Shown one piece after another: positions 1-9,800 of a DNA stretch of 64,000 nucleotides. This stretch comes from Flavobacterium micromati (GTDB lineage: Bacteria; Bacteroidota; Bacteroidia; Flavobacteriales; Flavobacteriaceae). The position numbers were made by a program, and so were the translations under genes. Within the stretch, counting starts at the first letter, position 1. Every line of letters starts with the position of its first letter. The notes below the pieces were generated by a model, which had not been told where the DNA came from, did not search any database, and saw only the letters and a program-made list of their open reading frames with translations. The DNA lies in the NCBI RefSeq assembly GCF_900129585.1, contig NZ_FQWF01000012.1, positions 1-64,000 on the forward strand, in the 5' to 3' direction.

Positions 1-117
1 AGTTGGTACAACTACTTCATCTTCTTTTTTTTATCATTTTAATTTGTTTTATATATATTTACAAAGTACTAACATTTTCAGGCAAAACACTACCGTAGGT
101 TTAGTTCAACAGCGGTT

Positions 118-216
118 TTGCGAGATTGCGAAATAAGTGCAAAATTCAAGTTTATCTTTCGCAAGAAATTTTATCTTAGCAGAAAAATCTCGGTTCCGAA
201 GTTCGCAACCTCGCAA
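118..216. repeat. Imperfect inverted repeat (about 100 bp hairpin element)
   Basis: Two 15-base arms at 118-132 and 202-216 are reverse complements with one mismatch (a G.T wobble in RNA). They enclose an AT-rich loop. The element lies beyond the 3' end of the transposase gene. It could be a small decayed element or a transcript-ending structure. I know no named family for it. Confidence 0.5.
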
Positions 217-256
217 AGCTGCAAACCGTCAGGCTGTGAATTTACCCCACTTTTGC

Positions 257-1862
257 TCAAATTAATTCAATAACTCCTTTCCTATTCGCACAAAACTCGC
301 TTGTAAGCGAGGCGGTTTTTAGAGATAGAAATAATTGTTTGATAATTTTGAACTCGCAGAAGAGCTTAAAAAAGGTCGCTATGATCAAGGCATACCCTTT
401 TGGTGGGTATTTTGCATTCCATTTCTGGATTTTATCAATTAAATCGGGAATTCCCAGAATATTCATCGTGCGTTTGATGTTGTACACGAGCATGATTAAA
501 CTGTGTTCGCCATTTACTTTTTCAAGTCCTATTAAATTGGTGTGATTATAACCCCATTGCCTTTTTATAGTTCCAAAGATATGTTCATTTATCTCTTGTC
601 GTTTGCGATACAATTGTGGGTTTTCCTGATAGCGTTTGTTGTTTTCTTCAACAGCTTGGGCGTACTCGCTGCGGTCTATTTCCCTGCCAGCAGGTCTTGC
701 TGTACAAAGATGTTTCGCGGGACATTCCTTGCAAGAGGAAGTTCGATATTTCTTGAATTGATAACCGCTTTGTTCTGTTCGCCCACTTTTTTTATGCCAT
801 CTTCCTGTAGTTTTTAAAGTTGCTCCTTGGGGACAGGTGTAAGTGTCATCGGCTTTATTGTAGATAAATTTGGCTACTAAATAATCTGGTTGCGTGACAC
901 TTTCTTTACTTGTGCCTGGCGTAGGATGGGCTACAATGGTGGTGATGTTATGCTTTATGCATTGGGCAATTTCCCTTCCATTGTGGTAGCCTTTATCTAC
1001 CAAAGCGGTGAAAGTATCTACGCCCAAGTTTTCTTTTGCTTCCAAAGCGATAGCTCCTAAGGCGTTAAGATCATTGCGATTTATGGTGTGGGTAGCTACA
1101 ATTAAATTGTGTTTATTATCCACTGCTGCTTGGATATTGTAACTTATCTCAACTACTACTCCTTGAACCAAAAGCGCGCGAGCATCTTCATCGGTGGTAC
1201 TTATCTGAGCAGATCCACTCTCTTCTAGTTTTTTTTGCAGAAGTTCATAGTCTAGTCTATTCTTCTTTAAGCGTTCTATTTTCTCTTGAATATTAGTTAC
1301 TTTGACACTGCTATCTTTTAAGTCATTTTGAGCTAGTTGGGTTAGATATTCTTCTGTCTTTTCTTCAATGCAAGCCAAGTGTTTGTCAATTTTCTTTTGA
1401 TTAAAATTAGCTTTCTTACTGTTATGCGCTCTACTTTTTGTACCGTCAATTGCGATGGTTACCAGCAAGCAGGTCGGCATCTTTCAAAAAAGAAACAAAG
1501 AGTTTGAATAGTTTTCTAAGCCCAGCTGGGTTTTGTTTTCTAAAATCAGAAATACTATGATAATTTGGGCAAATAGCCTCTAAAAGCCATTGTAATTCGA
1601 TATTGCGAAAGCACTCTTTTTCTAACTTTCTAGAACTTCTAAGGCCATTTAAGTAACCGTATAAATAGATTTTAAGAAACAACTTAGTGTCAAAACTGGG
1701 GCGCCCTTCGGATTTTATAGTTTGTACCGTAAAACCAAGTGCTTCAAGTGAGATATGCTCTACAAAAGCTTCAATAAAACGTATGGGATTATCTGAGGCG
1801 ATTTTATCTTCTAAACTACTTATTTGTAACTGTTGACGCGATATTCCGGAGATGTGTTGCAT
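257..1862 (-). pseudogene. IS1182-family DDE transposase, interrupted by a frameshift
   Basis: Read on the minus strand, 1862-1446 encodes the N-terminal part (138 residues, starting MQHISGISRQ, DUF772-like). 1480-257 encodes the catalytic part. Together they make a protein of about 530 residues, normal for IS1182-family transposases. The DDE residues are visible in the second part: Asp in AIDGTK, Asp in LVDKGYHNG and Glu in NEHIFGTIKRQWG, with a Cys-rich segment (CKECPAKHLC) between the last two. The frames change between 1446 and 1480, just before the first catalytic Asp. No slippery heptamer is visible there and IS1182 elements are not known for programmed frameshifting, so I read this as an inactivating indel. 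A sequencing error remains possible. The last ~35 residues look low-complexity and may extend past the original stop. Confidence 0.8.
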
Positions 1863-1954
1863 CTTTAAATGTACAAATTTTCTCGCTTATATCCAAAATA
1901 AAATACTATATTTGATGCAAATAAAACGGAAGTTTTTTCACGGACTGCCGTTAT
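257..1954 (-). mobile_element. IS1182-like insertion sequence, copy 1
   Basis: The element contains one transposase gene in two frames (257-1862). Its transposase-proximal end is set by comparison with the truncated second copy: the two sequences agree up to the motif ttttttcacrgactgccgtt, ending at about 1954 and 5498, then diverge. The other end is not defined. A weak partial match to that end lies near 229-246, just past the transposase stop, so the element may begin there. I could not establish clean terminal inverted repeats or a target-site duplication by eye. Confidence 0.65.
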
Positions 1955-2001
1955 GGGCAATGCTAACAGACACCGCTAATAGACGCCGTTGCTAGACACT
2001 T

Positions 2002-4788
2002 ATGAAGACAGAAAAGAAATACATTCAGACAATAATTTCAGCTAATAATGACAATAGTTTAGCAGTTTTCGTTGGTGCGGGAATCTCAAAAAGTTCAGAA
2101 ACAAAAACAGTAAAGCTTCCTTCATGGAATGACTTAATTGAAGATTTAAAGGATGAATTAGAAATAGAAAATGAAAGTGATTTTTTAAAGATTGCTCAAC
2201 TTTATTATTTAGCCTTTGGTGAATTTATTTACTACAAAAAACTTAAGGAATATTTTCCTGAACACATTTCTCCATCTATAATTCACAAGCTAATTTTTGA
2301 TATTAATCCCCATGTTATTATTACTACAAATTGGGACAGTCTATTAGAGAAAACAATACAAGAGAATGCCTATATATATGATGTGGTTTGCTCAGACATT
2401 GATTTGGTCAAATCATCCTTACAGAATAAACTAATAAAGATGCATGGTGATTTTAAAAATCATAATATTGTTTTTAAAGAAGATGATTATTTAAAATACA
2501 ACCTCTTATTCCCTTTAGTTGAAAATTATGTAAAAAGCATTCTTTCTACACATACTGTTGTGTTTATTGGTTATTCATATAATGACACCAATTTAAAACA
2601 GATTGTAAAGTGGATTCAAAATTATTCTAACGTGAAACCGCCAATGTATTTGATTACATACAAACGCAATGACAATCAAATTAAATACATGGAAAATCAT
2701 GGAATTACAACAATAGTTCTCGAGGAAACCGATAACGATAAATTTCAAATAAAAGACGACTTAGACGATTATTCAAAAAAAATGCTCACGTTTCTGTCAA
2801 GAATATTGACAAAGGATGAAGTAAATGTAGCTAACAACTCAATGGAAACGATTGATTTCATTCTAAACAAGCTTGAAACCTTAAACGAACTAGATGGTAT
2901 TCTTATTGAACAAATACAAATTGCTTTAACAAATTGCGGCTACATATACGATGATGATTCTACGCCTATCTTAGAATTTTATGATGAACTTTTGACTTAC
3001 GATATAAACAAACCAATTAGAGCAATACACGAAAAATTTAGAGAAATTCTATACGGAATTGAGCATGATACAAAGAAACCTTTGCCTAAGATTCTTAAAA
3101 TTTTTGAGATTTTACGTAAAGCCAGAATCAAGGGAATAGTTATTTCAAAAAATGATATTAAAAACCATGATAAAGAATATATTGCATTTCAAGATTATTT
3201 AAAAATTGAAGATTTAGATGAGAAGAATGTTTACTTTGACTTTGACTTTAAAGTTTTAACAAAGCAGGATTCTGAATTGGATGAAATATTTGAGTTAGCC
3301 CTTAAATTAAAAAATTTAGATAAGATAGAAGAAGCGTTTGCACAAATTGAAGACACAATAAAAATTTGCTTAAAGCAAAGAAACTACACGAAGTTATTCA
3401 TTGCAATGTTTAACCGAAATATTTTGTTACATAAATTAAAATTCAGCTTTAGTCATTTTGAAACACAAGACAAATACAAAAACATTAAAGAATATAATTT
3501 AAAAGAACGTTATCAAAATCTGACTAAGGATTTAAAGTTTGCATTAGAACCTATTTATGAGTTTGTTGATTTTTCTTTCCTTTACAGATACGCCTATAGG
3601 GTCTCTAATGATTTAAGAAAAAAGGAAGAAGACAAAAGAACAATAAAATCAGGTGGCATGATTTTCAACTCCGATGTTTATCAATTTTCATCCAAGCATG
3701 AAAACCTTGTGAATTTTGTTTTGAAAAACAAAATAATGATTGAGGATTATAACGAATATAAGTCAATCAATAAATCGTTTGTAAGCATTGCCTTAATCAG
3801 ACAAATCCAAAAGGAAACTGTTACTCTTTCAAAAACAGAATTGTATTCCTGCATTAAATACATTGACTATAAGGATTTGCGTATACTGTTTGACGAATAT
3901 TACGACAAGAACTCGACAAACAAAGGGAAATTAGAACTTGATGAAGATTTAAAAGGTTGGCTAATCAATACAGTATTTGAAAATATAACAAAGCAATATT
4001 TATCATCAGAAAAACCTTTCAACGGTTTTGAACATTATATTAAAAATACAATGTTCATTCTTTCACTTTTAAAGAACAATAAAGAAGACGCAAAGCGTAT
4101 TTTTGCAATAATTAGTAAAATATTAAAAGACGGGAAAAATACGCTAACCATATTTGAATCTATTAATCTGTTTATGGGGATTCAGCATAATCTTTATAAG
4201 CTGAAAATAGACAAGGAATTTTTGATAAATATGATTGAAACTTTTATAAACAAATTAGTGTATAAAAAATTTACTGGACACGAATACATTGCCTTAACAC
4301 GCAACGAACTTTCCAATCTATATGGTTACGCTAGTTTAGGAAAAGTGGTGTTTCAAAATGAAGTAATAATTGACAAGTTACTTACTGAAGTAAAAACATA
4401 TGCAATTTCAGAAAAAATACAAATCACACAAAATTTCATCTTAAACATTTACGAAATTTCAACTCCAAAAATCAAAGATAAAATCAAGAGGTTTACATTA
4501 TCCATTAACATTAATGATGAAGAAGAAATTGAAAAGCGAATCATCTTTGAAAATACTTTAGTAATCTTTGACTTTAAAGAGTTATCAACGGAATTGGCAC
4601 AATTGACAGAAACGTATTTAGAACAATATAAAGATGGAAGTAGATTCTCTACAATTTTGTATATGTTAGACAGCCAAATTGACTATTTGATTGCAAATAA
4701 AAGTGTAACGGGCTTAGAAAAAATTTCTGAAATATTAAAGACCGCTATAAAAAGACATAAAGAAAGTAATAGAATGGCAATATTTTAA
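2002..4788 (+). CDS. SIR2-domain protein, candidate stand-alone anti-phage NADase (DSR-like)
   Basis: 928 residues. Residues 18-205 form a SIR2-like NAD-binding domain: GAGIS (25-29), TTNWD (108-112), KMHGD (146-150) and GYSYND (190-195). Asn110 and His148 sit where the catalytic Asn and His lie in SIR2 defence proteins. The remaining ~650 residues are charged and probably helical, with no membrane segment and no domain I recognise. That layout (N-terminal SIR2, long helical sensor, one gene) matches the DSR1/DSR2 class of abortive-infection proteins that deplete NAD after phage sensing; the function is inferred from family layout. The ATG at 2002 lies 48 bases after the IS end and has no clear Shine-Dalgarno, as is common in Bacteroidetes. 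No partner gene follows. Its position between two IS1182-like copies suggests horizontal acquisition. Confidence 0.82.
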   Translation: MKTEKKYIQTIISANNDNSLAVFVGAGISKSSETKTVKLPSWNDLIEDLKDELEIENESDFLKIAQLYYLAFGEFIYYKKLKEYFPEHISPSIIHKLIFDINPHVIITTNWDSLLEKTIQENAYIYDVVCSDIDLVKSSLQNKLIKMHGDFKNHNIVFKEDDYLKYNLLFPLVENYVKSILSTHTVVFIGYSYNDTNLKQIVKWIQNYSNVKPPMYLITYKRNDNQIKYMENHGITTIVLEETDNDKFQIKDDLDDYSKKMLTFLSRILTKDEVNVANNSMETIDFILNKLETLNELDGILIEQIQIALTNCGYIYDDDSTPILEFYDELLTYDINKPIRAIHEKFREILYGIEHDTKKPLPKILKIFEILRKARIKGIVISKNDIKNHDKEYIAFQDYLKIEDLDEKNVYFDFDFKVLTKQDSELDEIFELALKLKNLDKIEEAFAQIEDTIKICLKQRNYTKLFIAMFNRNILLHKLKFSFSHFETQDKYKNIKEYNLKERYQNLTKDLKFALEPIYEFVDFSFLYRYAYRVSNDLRKKEEDKRTIKSGGMIFNSDVYQFSSKHENLVNFVLKNKIMIEDYNEYKSINKSFVSIALIRQIQKETVTLSKTELYSCIKYIDYKDLRILFDEYYDKNSTNKGKLELDEDLKGWLINTVFENITKQYLSSEKPFNGFEHYIKNTMFILSLLKNNKEDAKRIFAIISKILKDGKNTLTIFESINLFMGIQHNLYKLKIDKEFLINMIETFINKLVYKKFTGHEYIALTRNELSNLYGYASLGKVVFQNEVIIDKLLTEVKTYAISEKIQITQNFILNIYEISTPKIKDKIKRFTLSININDEEEIEKRIIFENTLVIFDFKELSTELAQLTETYLEQYKDGSRFSTILYMLDSQIDYLIANKSVTGLEKISEILKTAIKRHKESNRMAIF

Positions 4789-4802
4789 AGAAAAAGAAGC
4801 AC

Positions 4803-4955
4803 ATGCCTATAACAGCTAGGATTTCGTTGCGTTCGCCGCGGCCAACGAACACCCGAGCGACAGCGAACGGACGAAGTAATGAACCCGCGGTTGAATCCTC
4901 CGCAGCGGACAGGCTGGAACCGATTACAAGCCGTCAACACTATGGAGTTATCGTA
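4803..4955. other. GC-rich, palindrome-dense intergenic segment after the SIR2 gene
   Basis: This stretch is far more GC-rich than its surroundings and is full of complementary short arms (ttcgttg/caacgaa, gttcgc/gcgaac, tccg/cgga). It could end the SIR2 transcript or be a cassette-junction-like sequence. An open frame crosses it, but the composition (Arg/Pro/Ser rich, then Cys/Phe rich) does not look like protein. I see no gene in 4789-5189. Confidence 0.4.
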
Positions 4956-5151
4956 AAGTATATTAATGAATATCAAGAGGATTTAGAGTCCCTTTTTTTT
5001 TGCGGTACAAAAAGGTCGGTTTTTCTCTTGTTTTCCTTTCCCCAAGTTTCGGGATTAGTTACAACTTCCCTTACCCATAAAGTTAACTTATACAAGGACT
5101 TGAGCTGTGGTTATCGCCAAGATACCATCCCGACACTACGGGAGGAGGACC

Positions 5152-5175
5152 AAGCTGGTCAAAACCAGCTTTTCT
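5152..5175. terminator. Hairpin, possible terminator
   Basis: Arms aagctggt (5152-5159) and accagctt (5164-5171) form a perfect 8-bp stem with a 4-base loop, followed by a short T-run on the plus strand. It could stop transcription leaving the SIR2 region. Confidence 0.4.
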
Positions 5176-5217
5176 ATGTAAATTGCCTGTTATGCAGCAA
5201 GGGCATTTGTGTAAAAA

Positions 5218-5498
5218 AATTTAAGAAACAGCTTAGTGTCAAAACTGGGGTGGCCTTCGGATTTTATAGTTTGTATTGCAAAACCAAGTGCTTCGAGTGA
5301 GATGTGCTCTACAAAAGCTTCAATAAAACGTATGGGATTATCTGAGGCGATTTTATCTTGTAAACTACTTATTTGTAACTGTTGACGCGATATTCCAGAT
5401 ATATGTTGCATCTTTAAATGTACAAATTTTCTCGCTTACATCAAAAATACTATATTTGATGCAAATAAAACGGTAGTTTTTTCACAGACTGCCGTTAT
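5218..5498 (-). mobile_element. IS1182-like insertion sequence, truncated copy 2
   Basis: Sequence from about 5218 to 5498 is nearly the same as the transposase N-terminal end and outer flank of copy 1 (about 1672-1954) and lies in the same orientation. The rest of the element is missing. The surviving reading frame (5190-5411) starts MQHISGISRQ, keeps about 66 matching residues and then runs into unrelated sequence. With copy 1 it brackets the SIR2 gene like the arms of a composite transposon, although this copy cannot encode a transposase. Confidence 0.8.
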
Positions 5499-5638
5499 TA
5501 GCAATAAGCGGACGAATTCCGAATCGACAAATAGACAACTTAAAAAACAGACAGATTAAAACAAAATCAATTATCCTAACAGGACTTTGCCTCCTAACAC
5601 TATCAATATTCCTTTCTTCTTATATCACTAAGAAAACA

Positions 5639-5911
5639 ATGAATAATTCTAGAACAGAAGAGTACGCAATTGTTGACGTCATCCAAAGTGGTAAAAGAAA
5701 TTATATTCGTGTGACAAAAGGTACTGAACCAGCAACAGAAAATGAGTGGAAAAAGGAAAAGACCGACGATCGTGAAGATTTTACGCCCGTAATTAAAGTT
5801 TTAAATCAGCTTAACGAACAAGGTTTTGCCTACACTACTATAGGTGGCGGAACAATATTAATGTATGGTGAGCCAAGACATACTTTTATGTTAGTAAAAA
5901 AAATAAAATAA
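5639..5911 (+). CDS. Small exported protein of unknown function, apparently missing its 5' end
   Basis: 90 residues from the first ATG (MNNSRTEEYAIVDVIQ...), ending with a short basic tail. I recognise no family. The same frame stays open upstream and encodes a basic stretch plus a hydrophobic segment (QIKTKSIILTGLCLLTLSIF at 5552-5611), which looks like a signal peptide or signal anchor joined directly to the annotated Met. No ATG, GTG or TTG lies in that upstream frame before the IS copy 2 end at 5498. The gene was therefore probably cut at its 5' end by the IS event, or it uses an unusual start. The product would be exported or membrane-anchored if the upstream part is translated, and otherwise cytosolic and perhaps non-functional. 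Confidence 0.5.
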   Translation: MNNSRTEEYAIVDVIQSGKRNYIRVTKGTEPATENEWKKEKTDDREDFTPVIKVLNQLNEQGFAYTTIGGGTILMYGEPRHTFMLVKKIK

Positions 5912-6237
5912 ACTTTTTCGGCAGGCGCATAAGCGAGACGTAACTGTGTGCCGCTTAAAGCACAATACAGAGGTCTTGCGTCAGCGGGATTTTAAAGTAG
6001 AAAATAGTTTTAAAACGTCTTACTAGAAAAGTTAAAAACAACTTTTAGTCCTCCGTACACTTATGACGGAAAAAATTAGTCTAACTTTTTTGATACTGCC
6101 ACAATTAGTTTTTGCTCTTTTATATCATATTTCTCTTTTAAATTCTCAGAGCTTCGGCTCCTAAGTGATAGCTAAAATTTAAGGTCGTATTTTTGATTGA
6201 AATTATTTAGTCAGAATTTAAGTTGTCTTTGAGGCTT

Positions 6238-6350
6238 TAAATGATATATGTTACATCCTAAAATCTACAAACTTTCTTGGTTTTGTACGTAATAATTTGG
6301 CTATATTTCTAAGAAATAAAACTAAGGTTTTTTCACAGACTGCCTTTAGC
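6238..6350. mobile_element. Decayed IS1182-like end, copy 3
   Basis: This stretch aligns by eye with the transposase start region and outer flank of copies 1 and 2: the start-codon region, the following AT-rich flank and the same ttttttcacagactgcc motif. The codon after the old ATG is now a stop. No transposase coding remains. The rest of 5912-6513 holds nothing I can identify. Confidence 0.55.
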
Positions 6351-6513
6351 AACAAGCAGAGTGAAACAAACATTATAACTAATAACAATCCTATTTTTGA
6401 CTTTTACAACATTTTATAAAAGTCAAAATAAATTGACTGAATTTTTCATTTAAGACATTGAATTTAAACTGATCTCCGCAAATGTCCATTAAAAAACTTG
6501 ATTGCTCTATGAT

Positions 6514-6531
6514 CCCCGAAAGCTATCGGGG
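6514..6531. terminator. Short GC-rich hairpin
   Basis: Arms CCCCGA (6514-6519) and TCGGGG (6526-6531) form a 6-bp stem with a 6-base loop. There is no strong T-run after it, so its role as a terminator is uncertain. It abuts the nested-hairpin repeat that follows. Confidence 0.3.
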
Positions 6532-6670
6532 CTGACTTCGAAGTCTTTTATCTTTTAATTAAAATACTACCTCTGGTTCTCCGCTCATCAATATATACTG
6601 GTTGGCTGCGAAGCCGGACACGTTCGCAGAATAGGCACGGTTTTTCTTATAGATTTAGATGAGCGGATTC
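6531..6670. repeat. Nested-hairpin repeat, copy 1
   Basis: This ~140-bp sequence is a diverged direct copy of 10199-10343. It contains an outer inverted pair (tccgctcatc at 6580-6589 with gatgagcgga at 6658-6667, perfect over 10 bases) enclosing an inner pair (ctgcgaa at 6606-6612 with ttcgcag at 6623-6629). Both pairs are also present in the second copy, so the fold is conserved while the sequence drifts. The two copies flank the AsmA-like gene. Confidence 0.65.
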
Positions 6671-6850
6671 ATCTGATAAATCAAGAATAAAGTGTTAGAA
6701 AACAATCAACAATTGTTAGTGAAACAGTGTGTTTTTTCAAAATCAAAATCTCGAATTGTTGATAACTATTAGTTTTTTGCAACAGCCTGAATATTCACAT
6801 TTTTTTAAAAGTTATACTTTTGTTTTATCATGCCCCAAAAAATTATCGCA

Positions 6851-9800
6851 ATGAGTATTTTTAAAAATAAAAAAAATTGGAAAAAAGTAATCGCAATTTT
6901 TATCGGAATTCCAATACTATTTCTAGCCATAATAACATCGGTCATTACTCTTAAAAAAGATGGCATTGTTCAAGAATTACTAGCAAATACTAACAAAGAT
7001 TTTAAGGGAAAAATTGAATTCTCAGGAACAGAAATTTCGCCTTTTGAAAACTTTCCATATATTTCAATTGATCTAAAAAATTTTCAGGTTTTTGAATCCA
7101 AAGAACCTACCGAAAAAGCTATTATTAACCTTCAAGATGTTTATATAGGTTTTGATTTATGGACCATAATTAGCGGCAAATTTGATATTAAAACCATAAA
7201 ATTAGCTAATGGTAAAATCAATATTATACAGTATAAAGACAATACATTTAATTTAGTAAAAGCTTTTGAACCGGTAAATGAAGTTGTTGATTTAGAAGAA
7301 GAATTTCATATAGATTTACAAAAAATCAAAATCAAAAACGTAGATATTCTAAAAACCAATTTAGTCGATACATTAACATTAGAAGCGTTTATTGATAAAG
7401 CCGAAACTTATTTCAAAAAAGATCAGACACAAATAAAAATGCGCTTAGACGCTGCTTTTGTGTTCAACATCATTAAAGATAAAGACACCACTTTTGTTAA
7501 AAACAAACATTTTGAGTTAGCAACCGACTTTTCATTTCACAAAAAAACAAACATTTTAAAATTTGAACCTTCAACAGTAAAATTAGAAAATGGGCTTTTT
7601 GGTATGCACGGAAGCATTGATATTGACGATGAATTTAATATGAATTTAGACTTTACGGGTAAAAAACCTAATTTTGATTTGTTAATTGCTTTTGCTCCAG
7701 AAGACTTGATTCCAACTTTGCAAAAATACGACAATCAAGGTGAAATCTTTTTCTTAGCCACTATTAAAGGGAAATCGTCTAACGGAAATTTACCGGCTGT
7801 CGAGGCAAAATTTGGTTGTAAAAACGGCTTTTTTGACAATACCATCACCCACAAAAAACTGGACGGATTGGCTTTTAATGCCTATTTTACAAATGGTGCC
7901 AAAAGAAATTTAGAAACTAGTGCTTTTTTTTTAAACGATTTTACTGCAAAACCAGAAGCAGGTAGGTTTAAAGGAAATTTAAAAGTAATAAACTTTGCTT
8001 CTCCAGAGATAGATTTGAAATTAGATTCTGATTTTGACTTAGAATTTATTTCTAAATTTTTAAATTTAAATGACTTGTCCAATTTAACAGGAAATGTGCA
8101 ATTAAGTATGAATTTTCATGATATTATAGATTTATCTCAACCCGAAAAGAGTTTGGAAAAATTCAATCAATCCTATTTTTCAGAATTATTAATTACTAAT
8201 TTAAACTTTAAATCAGACAGTTATCATTTGCCCGTAAAAAATGTAAACTTAAAGGCAACCATGGATGGCAATAATTTTAAAATGGAGTATTGTCGTTTGC
8301 AACTTGGAAAATCAAACTTAGAAGTAAGTGGAAAAATTAATAATGTTCCTGCAATAATTCATCAAACAAACGGCGAAGTACTCTCTGAAATACACATTAA
8401 ATCAAAATTATTAGATTTCAAAGAATTAACCACTTTTGATACTATAAAACAAAAACCTTTTGATGAAAAAGTTCGAAATTTAAAATTAGACTTAGCATTT
8501 AACGGCGCAGCAAATACTTTTTTACAGTCAAATTCGTTGCCAATAGGCAGTTATTTTATTCAAGATTTTTATGCCAAATTAGAAAATTATCCACATGCAT
8601 TTCACGATTTTAATTGTGTTATAAAAATTGCAGAAAACGAAATTGCCGTCTCTAAATTTGATGGTAAAATTGATGAAACCGATTTTCATTTTGACGGAAA
8701 AATAATAAATTACAATCTGTGGTTGGCCGAAAAAAAAATGGGAGATACTCAATTGGAGTTTGATTTAGTTTCTAACGAAATTCATTTTAAAGATTTATTT
8801 TCTTATAAAGGGAAAAATTTTGTTCCAGAAGAGTACAGAAATGAAGACATAAAGCAATTAAAAATGCACGGAAGAGTAGCGCTACATTACAAAGATTCAC
8901 TACAATCTACCGATTTTTATTTAGACGAATTTAAAGGGAAACTAAAAGTACATCCCATAAATTTTGAACAATTTAAAGGAAATATTCATGCCGAAAATAA
9001 TATATTACAACTAAATAAAATTTCAGGAAAAATTGGTAAAAGTAACTTTTTATTGAGCGGAAAATATCACCTAAAAAACAACGAATCTTACAAAACAAAC
9101 GGTGATTATATCAACTTTCAGTCAAGTTATTTAGATTTTGACGAATTGATTAGTTATCAAGAAACACCTACAAGTTCAACAAAAAAAATAGATCATGACA
9201 AGGTGTTTAACTTATTTGAAGCTCCGTTTAAAAATATGACTATAGAAGCTGTTATTAGTCATTTAAATTACCATAAATATTTAATTAAATCTTTGCATGC
9301 CAAGGTGCGATTAAAAGAAAACCATTTTGTGTATTTTGATGATTGTCACTTTAATGCAGCTGGAGGTTTGGTGAACGTCAAAGGATATTTAAACGGTTCC
9401 GACCCTAAGAATATTTATTTGAATCCCGATTTAAAAATTCAGAAAGTAAATCTAGATCAAGTGTTGTTTAAGTTTGATAATTTTGGACAAGATAAAATGG
9501 TTTCTGAAAATTTACACGGTATTTTTAGCGGAACAATCAAAGGAAAAATTTTATTACATACCGATTTAACGCCAAGAATTGACGAGTCACATTTACAAAT
9601 GGATGTTGTTATAGAAAACGGAAGATTAGATAATTTTGGTCCTATGCAAGCTTTGGCAGATTTCTTTAAAAATAAAAATTTATCTAAAATTTTGTTTGAT
9701 AAACTGGAAAATCGATTGCAATTAGAAAATGGTAAGTTAATTTTGCCTAATATGGTTGTTAATTCTTCTCTTGGTTTTATTGAACTTTCTGGAAAACAAG

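Noticed and set aside
1446-1480. Programmed frameshift in the IS1182-like transposase
   Set aside because: No slippery run or following structure at the overlap, and the family normally has a single frame.
4803-5300. 165-codon plus-strand open frame after the SIR2 gene
   Set aside because: Composition changes from Arg/Pro-rich to Cys/Phe-rich, it crosses a hairpin and then the truncated IS copy on the opposite strand. It is not protein-like.
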